A stretch of 64,000 nucleotides of DNA from Scatophagus argus (GCF_020382885.2 NC_058497.1:17662330-17726329); one strand, 5' to 3'; positions 34,301-47,447 are shown, counted from the first letter of the stretch. Translations and numbers: made by a program. The notes: generated by a model not told the origin, from the sequence alone.

Positions 34301-37112
34301 CCATCACTGTCTTACTTTGCTTCATCCTCACAGCTTCTCACTCAGCTGAAGAAAGTAAATTTTTCCCAAAATGGTTATGATGTGTCATTTGATGCCAATG
34401 GGGATCCTGTGGCCACATATGAGCTGGTTAACTGGCAAAAGAGTGAAAGTGGCAGCCTTGAATTGGTGACAGTAGGTTTCTATGATGCATCACTGCCAGC
34501 AGGCCAGGAGTTCAGTATCAACAGGAACCTCACCTGGATGGAAGGTAGAACACAAGTAAGCAGTGATGGACAAATTTCACAACTCTCTCAACCAACAGAT
34601 CATTTTAAATGAATTCAGCAAATTTTATGATGCATTAGAAATTAAGTTAAACAGTTACAATACAGACAGCTTTCATTCTAACTTGTTTATAACAATTTGT
34701 TTTTATCTGAATTGGTGAACTGTACTTGTTTAAAACAAATCAGTGACAGATAAACATACTACTTTCTGTGTGATGACATCCTTTTGTTTGTTTAAGAGAT
34801 GTATTTGTGAGCCCATTCACCATCATAAAATATTGGCATTCAACATTTCTCCAAATCAGAAGAAATGTGAGTGAGTGTCATCCAGACTTTTGCTGTTCAA
34901 ATCATGAATCAGTCATGTGAGACAATCCACTGTGTTCACTGATATGAGAGGGACCAGTCCTCAACTCTACTAACTCATTCACTGACTCGCCCCCTCCTGA
35001 CTGTATAGTGCAAACTGTTAAGACAGCATGAGACCAGGTTATACACTACTGTGCCAGTCTGACATCAACTATCCATCCATTTTCTATACCGCTTATTCGT
35101 CAGGGTCGCAGGGGAGCTGGAGCCTATCCCAGCTGACTACGGCGAGAGGTGGGGTACGCCCTGGACTGATCGCCAGTCAACACACAAACATAGACAACCA
35201 CTCACTCTCACACTCACACCTAGGGGCAATATAGAGTAGCCAATTAACCTAATGTGCATGTTTTTGGCATTGTGGGAGGAAGCCGGAGTACCCGGAGAAA
35301 ACCCACGCAGGCACAGGGAGAACATGCAAACTCCACATAGAAGGACCCAGACCAGGATTCGAACCTGGAACCCTCTTGCTATGAGGCGACAGTGCTAACC
35401 ACTGCACCACCGTGCCGCCCTGACATCAACTATATTTGTAGAAATCTGTCAAGCCAATCACCATGTTAACCCTGCCCTCTGGGAAAAGAAACATGCTGCA
35501 GGAATCGATCATTCACTCAGTCAGTACCCTCACTCTCCAGGCCTTGGAGCTGGAGGTCTGTTAGGACTGTACAAAATATCAATCTCTCAATCATCTTTCT
35601 GCAAGTTAGAAAGGCAATGCAACAGCAGAGCATTGTGTGTCAGCCAGACCGTGAAGAGGAGACTTCATTGCAGTCATTCATTGCAAACAGATGCCAAATG
35701 GATCCTTGTGCATATTTACATAAGTGCTTCATGAAAAGAGCCAATATCCAATGACCTACAATGAAAACAGCTTGAGATATGTGATGATTGTACAATTCAT
35801 GTTAGTTACACCATCATTTCTGATGTGCATTCTTCAAATGACAAGTATACCAGCTGAGGCTTGACAAGTGCAAAGCAGCAGACCACTGTTCAAGACCAAC
35901 TGATAAATTGATATTTTTTTACCGACACGTTGTGACAGAGCAGATTCTTCTTTTCACTGATCCATGCACTGATTTCAGTTGAACTGACTTTGTTTTGTAT
36001 CTCCATGTCAGGTCCCTGTGTCAGTGTGCAGTGACAGCTGTCCTCCTGGAACTCGTAAAGTGCTGCAGAAAGGAAAACCCATCTGCTGCTATGATTGTAT
36101 ACTGTGTCCTGAGGGAGAGATTAGCAATGCTACAGGTAACTTTTTGGTTGTCATGCATGTCAACATCAAATATTTGCCTACTAAAAGTTCATTATGGGTC
36201 GTTTTTGTTTCAGATTCTCCTGATTGTTTCCCTTGCCCCAAGGAGTTCTGGCCTAATGCAGAGAGAGACTCTTGTCTCCCCAAACCTGTAGAGTTTCTGT
36301 CCTTTGACGAGGTCCTAGGAATCATCCTGGCTGCATTCTCAGTTGCTGGTGCCTGTCTTGCCATTATAACAGCGGCTGTGTTCTTTCATCACAGGACATC
36401 CCCGATTGTCAGGGCCAACAACTCTGAGCTGAGCTTCCTGCTGCTCTTCTCCCTGACTCTCTGTTTCTTATGTTCATTGACGTTCATTGGAGCACCCACT
36501 AAGTGGTCCTGCATGCTGCGCCACACAGCATTTGGGATCACCTTCGTCCTCTGCATCTCTTGCGTTCTTGGGAAAACAATAGTTGTGTTGATGGCCTTCA
36601 AAGCTACACTCCCAGGTAGTAACGTCATGAAATGGTTTGGTCCTCCACAGCAAAGAATGACTGTGGTGTCTTTTACATTTGTTCAAGTGTTAATATGTAC
36701 CATTTGGTTGGTTCTTAGTCCCCCTTTTCCAATGAAAAACCTGACCACATACAAAGAGAGGATCATCCTGGAGTGTGCATTGGGCTCAGATATTGGGTTC
36801 TGGGTTGTGCTCGGGTACATCGGCCTGCTGGCTGCCTTTTGCTTAGTGTTAGCTGTCTTAGCCCGCAAACTACCTGATAATTTTAATGAAGCCAAGCTTA
36901 TCACCTTCAGCATGTTGATATTCTGTGCAGTGTGGATCACCTTTATCCCAGCGTATGTCAGCTCTCCTGGGAAATTTACTGTGGCTGTGGAGATTTTTGC
37001 CATTCTGGCCTCCAGTTTTGGATTGATTCTGTGTATATTTGCTCCAAAGTGTTTCATCATATTGTTTAAGCCAGAGAAGAACACAAAGAAACATTTAATG
37101 AACAAAAATTGA
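31344..37112 (+). CDS. Gene G: V2R-like (OlfC) olfactory amino-acid receptor, 8 exons, complete, mosaic
   Basis: Exons: 31344-31654, 31959-32253, 32355-32644, 32928-33223, 34015-34220, 34334-34555, 36012-36135, 36214-37112 (880 aa). Pocket residues Ser185, Thr208, Asp228, Tyr256 and Glu335 are kept. The promoter and the first two thirds of exon 1 match E/F ([19 protein letters not shown]). From about 31570 the end of exon 1 ([17 protein letters not shown]) and all of intron 1 match gene B. Exon 2 is again E-like ([15 protein letters not shown]). Exon 3 has SLHRDHPRS. Exon 4 ([25 protein letters not shown]) is C-like. Residue 678 is Lys, and the 3' flank matches gene A. So this copy combines at least three donors. 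Intron 6 holds a complete SINE with clean target-site duplications. Confidence 0.92.
35073..35419 (-). mobile_element. tRNA-headed fish SINE with 14-bp target-site duplication (gene G intron 6)
   Basis: Full-length minus-strand copy. CTGACATCAACTAT flanks it exactly on both sides (35059-35072 and 35420-35433), the mark of a LINE-driven insertion. Genes C and J show the empty site (ACATCAACT/GCT followed by ATTTGTAGAA). Confidence 0.8.
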
Positions 37113-37222
37113 TCTTGAAAGATCAACAGTTTTGAGACAGTTACAGTACTTAAAGCATATGTTGTCCACATTCAACAGTTCTCACCTAGTTGCTCTAATT
37201 CCCACTTAGTTCACAATCTGTA

Positions 37223-37228
37223 AATAAA
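37223..37228 (+). terminator. Poly(A) signal of gene G
   Basis: AATAAA about 110 nt after the stop, matching the site behind gene A. Confidence 0.55.
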
Positions 37229-37533
37229 TATTATTGATTTTTCAATGTTTGAATGTCCTGACCCTTTTTTTTGTTTGTTTTGTTTTTAAAAAGTCATGAA
37301 CTAATAAAGTCTAAATTCATAGCAAGATTTGATGTTGCTGAGGTCTGTTATGACATTTTAATGAATCATTTATGATATTTCAGTGGACCAATAAATCATG
37401 AGATTCATTTGAAAAATCAAACCCCATAGAAAGAAGCTGGATAAGTGATCAGAGCTGAAGAGAGGTGTTCTTTCTCTGATGTATGTTCAGCTGACGCAAA
37501 CTAGAGGGAGGGAAACTTTGTTCTGAAACTCTG

Positions 37534-37540
37534 CATAAAA
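37534..37540 (+). promoter_or_regulatory. TATA-like box of gene H (CATAAAA)
   Basis: CATAAAA 49 bp before the ATG at 37583, the same variant as gene B. Confidence 0.5.
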
Positions 37541-37582
37541 CAGTAAACACATACAGGAGGCTCACATAGAGACAGTTGAGTG

Positions 37583-40500
37583 ATGGAGATCTCAGCTGTT
37601 TTTATTGGTCTGATTCTGTCTCTGGGTTCGTGTGAGCTCAACTCAGCTCTTGTCTTAAATGATTCTGGAGATGCTGTCAAACAAAGGGCTGGGCTTACAG
37701 AGGATAGGAGTGGTGCTGGGGTCAGCACTGAGGCCTCATCTGTGAAATGTAAGCTTCAGGGTACCAGTCGTCTGCCTGCATTCTCAATGGATGGTGACTA
37801 CGTTATTGGAGGTGTTTTCTCTATGCACCGCTACAGACAAACAGTGGAGCATCACTACACCACCATGCCCGAGCCTCTGAAGTGTGCAGGGAGGTTAGTA
37901 AGAGAGAAAAGTGGAGGATGACAACATTTTTGAGTGTATGTGAATAGAACTGTTTTAAATCTATGATGTGCTCACAGTAATGTTGTACATATTTTGTGTC
38001 CTGTTGAAAACTAACAAAATCAATTTTTATCTGAATCAGTAGAAATGAAAACTTTTTTTTTCAGGTTGCTACTAACCAGTACATTAAATTTCCCATGAAT
38101 TTTGGACTGATATCTAATTCTGTGTTTTAAATATAGGAATTTAGGTAACTGTGATATATATTTGTTTTAGATCCTGTGCAGTTATTATATATTGTTCATA
38201 ACTATGAATTAAGCTTCTCCTTCACTATGTTTTTCACTTGTCTAAATTATCCTGATTATGTGTAAATTTGGACAGTGACATGAGTGTCTGTGTGCAGCAT
38301 TGAGGGCCGTGAACTGCGCTCCTCACGCGCAATGATCTTCGCTATCGAGGAGATTAACAACAGCTCGGAGCTGCTGCCAGGCATCAAACTCGGTTATCAG
38401 ATCCACGACTCGTGCGCCGAAGTGCCCGTGGCGGTGCAAGCGGCTTTCCAACTGTTAAATGGTCTCGACCCGGTGTTTCACACAGGTGAAAATTGCTCAC
38501 AGTCAGGTGCGGTGATGGCCATCATCGGTGAGTCTAGTTCCACTCCATCCATCAGCATGTCGCGCATCATCGGGGCCTTTGACATTCCTCAAGTAAATAT
38601 TTTAGATTACTGGCAAAATATATTTTCGTTATTTAATATTTCTCATTTTTCCCTGTCTTTTAAATGACTCACACTGTTGTTTTCCTTCAGGTGAGCCACT
38701 TTGCCACTTGTGCGTGTCTGTCCGATAAGCAGCAGTTCCCGAGTTTCTTCAGAACAATCCCGAGTGATCAGTTCCAGGCTGAAGCATTGGCCAAGCTGGT
38801 GAAACACTTTGGCTGGACTTGGGTCGGCGCCGTTCGCTCGGATACGGACTATGGCAATAACGGCATGGCATCTTTCTTGAACGCAGTCCAGAAGGAGGGG
38901 ATCTGTGTGGAATACTCTGAATCTTTCTATCGGACAAACCCACGCAGCAGGATCCAGAGAGTAGCAGACGTTATCCGCAGGTTTGTATAACACTGATTGT
39001 GCTTTTCTTCCGTGTGACACAGGTTTTTTTGTTTGCACAGAACACTTATTATTTTGAGAAACAACAAAGAGAAAACATTTTCTGCTGAACAATTTTCAAA
39101 TATAACTTCTTTCTACAACTTTTATGTCTCATATTTATTGCAGATATTATTGCAGAGTCTGTGACACCCATACTGTAGATTCACTTCACAAAAACGTGTT
39201 TCTCATGTTTCTTTTCTCTCACTCTCTCTCTGTGTCTCTCTTTCTCTATTACCAGTTTTAATAGTTATATCATATGATGAACTAATTTCTCTCCAGGTCA
39301 ACAGCGATGGTTGTTGTGGCATTTGTGGCTGCTGCAGATTTGAGGTTCCTGCTGGAGGAGCTGTCAGCTGAGCCCTCTCCTCCTCGCCAGTGGATCGGCA
39401 GTGAGGCCTGGGTAACCAACCAAGATATGTTAAGGTTCAGCTTCTGTGCTGGAGCCATTGGATTTGGGATTCAGCGAGCTGTCATTCCAGGTGTGAGAGA
39501 ATTCTTGCTGGATCTCTCTCCCACCAAAGTGGCTGCATCTCCACTGCTTACTGAGTTCTGGGAGGAGGCATTCAACTGCAGGCTGGGAAAAAGTGAGCCA
39601 GTTATGCTGATGTTTAACGCTGATGTTATTCACAATTTGGCTTATGGTTGTGTTCTTGTGTTGATTGTTTGCTTGAGTGGAGCTTATTGTGTTAAAACAT
39701 CATCAGCTGCTTTAAGATCAAAGCACAGATTTGTGGAAAATCAACTGATATCGAGCAAAGACGTGAGGTGGACAGAAGATGCAGCTCTGCGAATAATCTT
39801 ACCTTTTGATTTCATTTCAATTTTAGATTCTATGTAAATTTTGCATTAACTTGGCTGCAGTGGTTGATACTAAAACTGAAGTAATGAACACCAGCACACA
39901 TTAAATTGACAGTCTCTGTTCTGGGAGGAGGCATTCAATTGCAGGCTGGGAAAAATTGAGCCAGTTATGCTGATTTTTAAGATGGTTTCATTATTTGTTT
40001 GATTCTTATGATTGTGTTGTTTTATTGACTGCCTGTTTGAATGGAGCATATTGTGTTCAAAATTCCTCAGCTGCTTTCAGATCAGATCAGACCACAGTTT
40101 TTTTATAGGAGCGAAACCTACTAAAACTGCAGTCCTGAAAATATGCACACATTACACCACCAGTCTCCAGGCCACAAATTTGAAGAAAGAAAATGAAAAT
40201 CAAAAATCTATTTAAAATATAAATCAGGCAATTATACAGAGATTGACTTCAGGTCATTTTTATATTTTATATTTAAACACATTAAAACGGTGTAAGTCAG
40301 TTGTTGATCATATTGGAAAACAGTTTTGTGTTTGTATGACTTGAAGTTGTACTCATGAAGTTGGAAAAAACTGAATCAGCTAAGATTGAAAAGAAAATAG
40401 ATAATGACACATCTGAAAACACTGCATTAAAATGTAATAAGCATGTGTTATGAACTCATCCAAACAATATAAGAGTTTCTCCGGGTAGATTAAACTAAAC

Positions 40501-43500
40501 AAAAAGACAGCAACAAAAAAATAATAAACACAGTAATTAATACTATTGTTATATCTTTTTCTTATATCTTCTTCTGTCTCTGTGTGCTTTCAGCTGCAGC
40601 CGTGGATGAGAGAGTGTGTGATGGATCTGAAGACATACAGACGCTCCAGATCCAGTACACTGACACATCTCAGCTCCGAATCACTAACATGGTGTACAAG
40701 GCTGTTTATGCAATAGCACATGCCATTCATAATTCAGTGTGTCAGGAAACAAATTCTACAACTCAGTGTGACAAAATCACCAGGATAGAGCCCAGAGAGG
40801 TCAGTCAAAATGAACCATGAACACCCCTGTGCTCTTACTTTCACTTCAATATACCTTTCTTGAATTCAAATATTAATTCATTCATTGTCTTTTAATTACA
40901 ATGATGTATCTTTTCCTGATTTATTTTCCTCATCAGTCATCATTTTTCTCGTTTGTTGTTTTACTTTACTTCACCCTCACAGGTTTTGACTCAACTGAAG
41001 AAAGTAAATTTTTCCCAAAATGGTTATGATGTGTCATTTGATGCCAATGGGGATCCTGTGGCCGCATATGAGCTGATTAACTGGCAAAAGAGTGAAAGTG
41101 GCAGCATTGAGTTGGTGACAGTAGGTTTCTATGATGCATCACTGCCAGCAGGCCAGGAGTTCAGTATCAACAGGAACCTCAGTTGGATGGAGGGCAGCAC
41201 ACAGGTAAAAAAAGTCTATTACTCCTTGTCAAATATTATTCCAGTCTAAATATATGTTGTGCAGTTCTTACTTGATTTTCAAAATTTGCACATTTTCTTT
41301 ATGTCAGCTCATTGTTCATTCTTGCCACAATGCATTTACATAACCTACTGCTTCTGAAAGAAAAAAACAAACTAAACAAAAAATTTAAAAAAAAACTTCA
41401 GAATGCACTGATTTTTTTGTTGAATTTATTGAATTTCTAGCTTGTATCATAGGCTACAATGTCAATAGGAATGCCTTTAAAAACACCCTGAATCAATAGA
41501 CATCATCAGCCATTCATCCTGTCCTCTGTCCTCCTCCTTCTGCTGCTTAAAGGAGTCTGTACCTGCAAGAACTGCTGGTAGGAGGGTGAATATTTGAGTT
41601 GTTTCAGCCAGCAACTTAACGTAAAAGAATTGAGTCAGTTTTAAAATACATTATCAGCTAAGTTAAACAGGTAGAATACATACACACAGCTTTCATGTTT
41701 GTTTGTAACAGTTTGCCCTCAGCTAAGCTGGTGAGCTGCGTTAGTTTAAAACAAAACAGTGGCAGATGAGAGGCTGAGTAAAGAGTAGATCATTTTTTTT
41801 TCATTTATATATTTTGTGTTTTTTATTGATCTGCCCATTTACAAGCATAAAATATTGGAATTTGACATTTCTACAAATCTCATCCCAACTATTTGTGTGC
41901 AAGTGATGAATCGGTCATTTGAAACAAACCACTCTGTTTACTGACTAGATAGGGGCCAGTGCTCATCTCTACTAACCTGCTGACTGACTTGCCCCCTCCT
42001 GCCTCTACAGTGCAAACTGTGAGGATGATATGAGACCAGTTAATACACTACTGTGCCACTCTGACATCAGCCGTGTTTGCAGGAATGTATCACGCAAATA
42101 ACTGTATCAACTTAGCCCTCTAACAAAAGCAAGGTTAGCATTTGTTTCCAATCAGAAATCGTTCCCCCAGCTCTGAGTCCACCCCCTGTGAGCAAACCCC
42201 AGCCAGACAATGGTGAAATGTACTGATGTTTCTAGAAGCCTTTTTTGTGTTCAGCTGTAAGCCTTATGTGAACACAAATAGACTTTCATTTCCATTTTAG
42301 CCTTCTGAAAACACAGTAAGAGAATGAATGACATCAAACATATAAATGTTTCGTTAAAGCCATACTAATGATACATGTACATTAACAAAAATGTTTATCG
42401 AGCTATAACCTTGTAATATGTGTATGAAAGGCTAGAAAGTTAGTGTCTGTTTAAAAACTAAATACATTGTTCCCATTCCAGTGAGGTGCTCCATTATCAA
42501 CTGTGAAAAACTTCATAATGCAGAACAGCATGGAGTAACCTTACTTTCCTCAGGGAGTGACATCAATTTACAAAACATACAGCCAAATACCTTTTCCACC
42601 AGGGGAGTGTCAAAATAAGAGACAAGTAATTTAAAAGATGGCACTAACAAAATAAAATCTTACAGGAAGTGGTTATTTCATTAATAGTCCTTAACATGAG
42701 TCATCTAAACCCCCACCAATCATGAGTGAAATGGTTCCAAACTAAAACAACCTTCCCCACATAGGCACAGATAAGTTACGTAAAGAACATTTATAAGCCA
42801 TGTAGGATGCAAAGCCATAGGAATTGTATATTTTGAGAATTAACCTATGTTCAGCAGTAGGACCAGCTTCTGCACTGGGCAAGGACCTTGACTCTCTTTA
42901 GTCGTCCATCACTATCACTAACAGTTTCTGAATCTCCACTTGTTTCTGTGCACATCATCTCCCTTTATTTTTACAATATCTCCAACTTGTAGATTCTTTC
43001 CTGTGTTGTGCAGATGCTGTCTGAGGGTGATGTGGGCTAAGTATTCCTCTTCCCATCAGGAAATGGGAATATTGAACATGTGAGGTATTGAACATGTCAC
43101 CACTTTTTCTTGCTATATACGTCTATTGTTTCTCAGCAAGGAATGTGGTGAATGCGCATTAATTTTCCTTGAAAGCTTCTTTGAGTTCTTTTCTGGCTCC
43201 AACAATGTTGCCTCCTTGATCAGAATTGATCTGATGGATGGTGCCACATATGGCAATGAAACATTGAAGACCATTGATAGCATCTGTGGACACATCTTCA
43301 AGCATTTCGATATGAATTGCACAAGAGCTGAAGGAACTAAAGGGAAGACAATATCTCTTATTCTCGTTTCTTTCTGGATACGTAACGAAAAGACCATCCT
43401 TTGTTTTTCCATTGGTTTCTGATGTCATCGACAGGTGACAAATGTAGAATTCTACTGTCTGATTGATTCTTGGTATCCAGTAGCCATTGGCTCTGATTTC

Positions 43501-46500
43501 ATTAATGGTGAGACCTTTACCTTGATGTTTCATTCTTTTGTTATGATGAGCAATCATCAGCTTTGTGACGTGATGATCTTTTGGGATGATTGCATGATAG
43601 AGTTGAGAAGAGCTGAGTTGGACGGTCTTCCTCCCACCTTGAAGACACCATCTTTGTCAAGGAAAGTATTGATAGTGTACAGCTGATTGTGAGATGGTAG
43701 GGGAATTCTCATGGTTGGCAGCTTCACCTCTTGCTGGTACACATTTTTCTGGATGTCTTTAATTATGCAATGTTTGAGCTATTCTATTGGATTAGTTAGT
43801 TAGTTAATTAGTTAGTGAGACATGATTTTTCTACGACTTGGGTGCAGTCAGCATTTCCCTTTCCATTTTGAAGCCTGAGGTATATGCCCATAACCCTCTA
43901 TGTTGGCATCAGAGAAATTATGCAGTTCTGTCTTTCTGGCCCTTTGAAACTCAGCAATTGAATTGAGGAGATGCTGGTAACTTTGTATCTGGCAGATTAA
44001 TTGAAAACACAATGTTTATTTGGCTTCTTTATGTGATAATACTGTGATGGGCAATGCACAGTTTTTCACCTTCACTCCCATTGTCTTTGATCTGCTCTGA
44101 ATCCCCCCTTTCTACAACCCCTTCCATGAATTTGACATAATGCTCCTTATATCTACTTTGCAGTTTTCCATTGAGGTGGTTCTGAGTCTTTAGTGCTGGG
44201 CAAGCTGTATCTGTCTTTAAAGGGAAGAGGCATTTCATAATGGTCATATACCGTGTTTTCTGGAGTACAGAACGCACCTGAGTATAAGCCGAACGCACCA
44301 AATTTAAAAAGAAAAAAAATAATTGTACATATATAGGTCGAACTTGACTATAAGCTGCAGGTGTCCACATTGTAACATGACATACGTTTTCAAGTTTGGG
44401 CCATCTGCTTTTATTACCTCTGAAAGCTTTTGTCATCTTTTTGCATTGCGGCAGTTCTTACGTGCAGCAGCTCTATTTCCTTCTTGGACAGACAGTTTGA
44501 TTGCTTTTAACTTAAAAGCTGCATCATATGCATTTCTTTGAGTGTTTTAAATGATGAGGGTGTGTGCATGACGTGCAGAATGACTGTTAAGAGTTACGCT
44601 TAAAACTAGTGTCTTCCTCTTCGCAGTTTTTCCTTATGCCCTTGTCTAGTTTGTTGAGGAAAGTGATGTCATCTTATGACGCTGTTTTGCTGTCTTCACT
44701 GCCTTCCTTGATGTCAGACTACAGAATGTGAAGGCAGCTCTTTCACAATGATTCTGTGACACAGGTTTGTTTGTTTTTTGTGCTTAACAAATCATGACCT
44801 TGTGATGAGCAGCACACAATACTCTGTCCAAAATGTGTCCATATATCTTCTTTGTCTCTTCCCAAAATGATCTGCCTGGGAGCCATGGCTCTAGAGCAGT
44901 TGTAACTTATCAGCAGCCTTAGATCATAGTCCTTCAGTGGTTGAATTTCATCTATTAATTCTGTTTACCTGTCTCAGAAGTGGGAATGTGAGCATGGCTC
45001 ACGGGTATACTAAGCCTTTTGTGTAGACAACTGGGAGATCAACTTGAACAGCAGACTTGTCGCTCACTTCTTTTTTCTCGGCTGTAGGACTGGCTACTTG
45101 TAGCAACTCTGGGCAACCCTGAAGATGAGAAGCCTGGGTATCTATTGCACACATGCCAGGGCTCAGAATCCAAGTGGGGTAATCCATTTCTGGTCATGAG
45201 AGGCTATCATAACAGCTCTGATGTGTAGCATGTGGATAAGGGTGGTATGAAGGTGAATGAACAGTGTGTAGGGAGGAATTGACCTTGCATTGTCCTTTTC
45301 TGCTTAAAGTCCTTTCATCTGCTGTTTATTGTTTGGTAACATGCCTCCTGATGTTGCCATCTATTCTTTGGACTCACAAGCTGCTGAGCAGTGACAGGAT
45401 GACTGAGTGGCACCACATATTGGGTTCTCGGTAGTGAGGCTGACCCTGCTGTGGCGGGATAAAGCTGTCACAATGGATGGCTGACCACTTGTGGACCACC
45501 ACTTAACATTCAGTGATGAGCTGTCCGAACAATAACGTTCATGTGCTCTCCTCATGAACTCTGACTACACAGTGCACCTGTCAGGTGAGGAAGCACAAAA
45601 TAGGTTTGTTTGATCATCTACCTAGACTGTCTGCAGGAACATACATGAAGGGGAATTTGCATAGCTGCCCCCAAACTCACTGAGTGATGAGTCTTGACGA
45701 AGCCATCAGACAGTTTTGGCAGTGGGATGTATCTGACCATGAGACGCACATATGTAGCCCGCTTTATAACCACTTCAGCTGAACACACCTTCCTGTTCCC
45801 ACCCTAGATGGCACCATTATGGGAGTCAAAGTTGGAGTTTATTGAAATGAAAATGTATCCCCTGACATCGAAATTATACATCAAACCAAAGAGAAACAGG
45901 ATCTTCAAAGGAATTAGTGAGTTTGTTTGTATCTCCATGTCAGGTCCCTGTGTCAGTGTGCAGTGACAGCTGTCCTCCAGGAACTCGTAAAGTGCTGCAG
46001 AAAGGAAAACCCATCTGCTGTTATGATTGCATACTGTGTCCTGAGGGAGAGATTAGCAATGCCACAGGTAACGCTTTGTTTCTAATATGTATGTCGACAA
46101 CATCAAATACTTGACTGCTGAAAGTCCTTCTTGCTTGTTTTTGTTTCAGATTCTCCTGATTGTTTCCCTTGCCCCAAGGAGTTCTGGCCTAACGAAGAGA
46201 GATACTCTTGTCTCCCTAAACCTGTAGAGTTTCTGTCCTTTGACGAGGTCCTAGGAATCATCCTGGCTGCATTCTCAGTTGCTGGTGCCTGTCTTGCCAT
46301 TATAACAGCGGCTGTGTTCTTTCATCACAGGACATCCCCGATTGTCAGGGCCAACAACTCTGAGCTGAGCTTCCTGCTGCTCTTCTCCCTGACTCTCTGT
46401 TTCTTATGTTCATTAACTTTTATTGGAGCACCCACTAAGTGGTCCTGCATGCTGCGCCACACAGCATTTGGGATCACCTTCGTCCTCTGCATCTCTTGTG

Positions 46501-47048
46501 TTCTTGGGAAAACAATAGTTGTGTTGATGGCCTTCAAAGCTACACTCCCAGGTAGTAACGTCATGAAATGGTTTGGTCCTCCACAGCAAAGAATGACTGT
46601 GATGTCTTTTACATTTGTTCAAGTTTTAATAAGTACCATTTGGTTGGTTCTTAGTCCCCCTTTTCCGATGAAAAACCTGACCACATACAAAGAGAGGATC
46701 ATCCTGGAGTGTGCATTGGGATCAGATATTGGGTTCTGGGCTGTGCTCGGGTACATCGGCCTGCTGGCTGTCTTTTGCTTAGTGTTAGCTGTCTTAGCCC
46801 GCAAACTACCTGATAACTTTAATGAAGCCAAGCTTATCACCTTCAGCATGTTGATATTCTGTGCAGTGTGGATCACCTTTATCCCAGCATATGTCAGCTC
46901 TCCTGGGAAATTTACTGTGGCTGTGGAGATATTTGCCATTCTGGCCTCCAGTTTTGGATTAATTCTGTGTATATTTGCTCCAAAGTGTTTCATCATATTG
47001 TTTAAACCAGAGAAGAACACAAAGAAACATTTAATGAACAAAAACTGA
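37583..47048 (+). CDS. Gene H: V2R-like (OlfC) olfactory amino-acid receptor, 8 exons, complete
   Basis: Exons: 37583-37893, 38298-38592, 38691-38980, 39297-39592, 40594-40799, 40983-41204, 45944-46067, 46150-47048 (880 aa). Pocket residues Ser185, Thr208, Asp228, Tyr256 and Glu335 are kept. It is one of the most divergent copies in the ligand domain: RELRSSRAM and [16 protein letters not shown] in exon 2; [16 protein letters not shown] and [12 protein letters not shown] in exon 3; [15 protein letters not shown] and [11 protein letters not shown] in exon 4; [12 protein letters not shown] and [10 protein letters not shown] in exon 6. Exon 8 has [24 protein letters not shown] and LLAVFCLV. Intron 6 is 4.7 kb because a BEL/Pao fossil sits in it. 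Intron 4 carries a second, damaged copy of the end of exon 4. Long introns make the last two exons the least certain part, but frame and phase fit. Confidence 0.9.
39914..40100 (+). pseudogene. Vestigial copy of exon 4 end plus intron start (gene H intron 4)
   Basis: About 46 bases repeat the end of exon 4 (GGGAGGAGGCATTCAATTGC), and the following sequence repeats the start of intron 4 in diverged form (GATTGTGTTGTTTTATTGAC, then CTCAGCTGCTTTCAGATCAG). The splice donor GT is TT here, so it cannot be used as such. It lies 322 bp behind the real exon end. It looks like the old junction left behind after a conversion or unequal crossover. Confidence 0.6.
42250..45830 (-). mobile_element. BEL/Pao LTR retrotransposon fossil (gene H intron 6)
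   Basis: Minus-strand remnants of a BEL/Pao pol gene. From right to left: a stretch like the protease-RT linker (about 44780-44960), the start of the reverse transcriptase domain (about 44030-44250), and integrase with zinc-binding and core parts (about 43110-43740) and a C-terminal part (about 42860-43080). Large parts of pol are absent and no LTR could be recognised at either end. The outer limits are approximate, set where similarity to other intron 6 copies stops. It is broken, with roughly ten or more breaks, and probably old. It is a fossil with no effect expected beyond lengthening the intron. Confidence 0.65.
44250..44375. mobile_element. Short repeat nested in the BEL/Pao fossil
   Basis: CCGTGTTTTCTGGAGTAC, GAGTATAAGCC and ACTATAAGCTGCAGG resemble a short non-autonomous fish DNA-transposon repeat with 'actataag' cores. 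It interrupts the fossil, so it is younger than it. The family is not certain. Confidence 0.35.
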
Positions 47049-47178
47049 ACATAAGACATCAGGGATTATGAAACAGTTAATATGCATCATAAAATATAGT
47101 TGTAGAGCACATGTTACACACAATGAACACTCTTTTTTCATCTAGTTAATTTAAGTTTTCTCATATACAAGTTTGATA

Positions 47179-47184
47179 AATAAA
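47179..47184 (+). terminator. Poly(A) signal of gene H
   Basis: AATAAA about 130 nt after the stop (TTTGATAAATAAAATATT), also present behind J. Confidence 0.55.
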
Positions 47185-47341
47185 ATATTTTAATTGTAGA
47201 TTGCTGAATTTCCTTTGATATGGGTTTGCATTTTTCATACAAAAAATGCCATGTCTTAAATAAAATCTAAACTCAGTGAGTTTGGGAATGAGTTTTGTCA
47301 CATTATTTTCAACAATTAAGACATAATTGATTTAAGACAGA

Positions 47342-47364
47342 CCCCCCCCCCCCCCAAAAAAAAA
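47342..47364. repeat. Poly(C)-poly(A) tract upstream of gene I
   Basis: A run of about 14 C followed by about 9 A, some 90 bp before the TATA box of I. It is missing from the otherwise matching J-K spacer. Confidence 0.7.
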
Positions 47365-47447
47365 GAGCTGGTAAAGGGACCAGCCACAGCTCAGTAGGGG
47401 TGGAGTAAGTTGATGTATACTGAAAAGAGGGATGTCGTCAAAAGAAT

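Larger units (their letters stand above)
37113..37582. other. Spacer between genes G and H
   Basis: Close copy of the A-B spacer, including ATCTTGAAAGATCAACAG and the promoter of H. No other gene is visible. Confidence 0.7.

Noticed and set aside
43435-43686. Plus-strand open frames within the BEL/Pao fossil
   Set aside because: They lie opposite the integrase region and have no similarity of their own.
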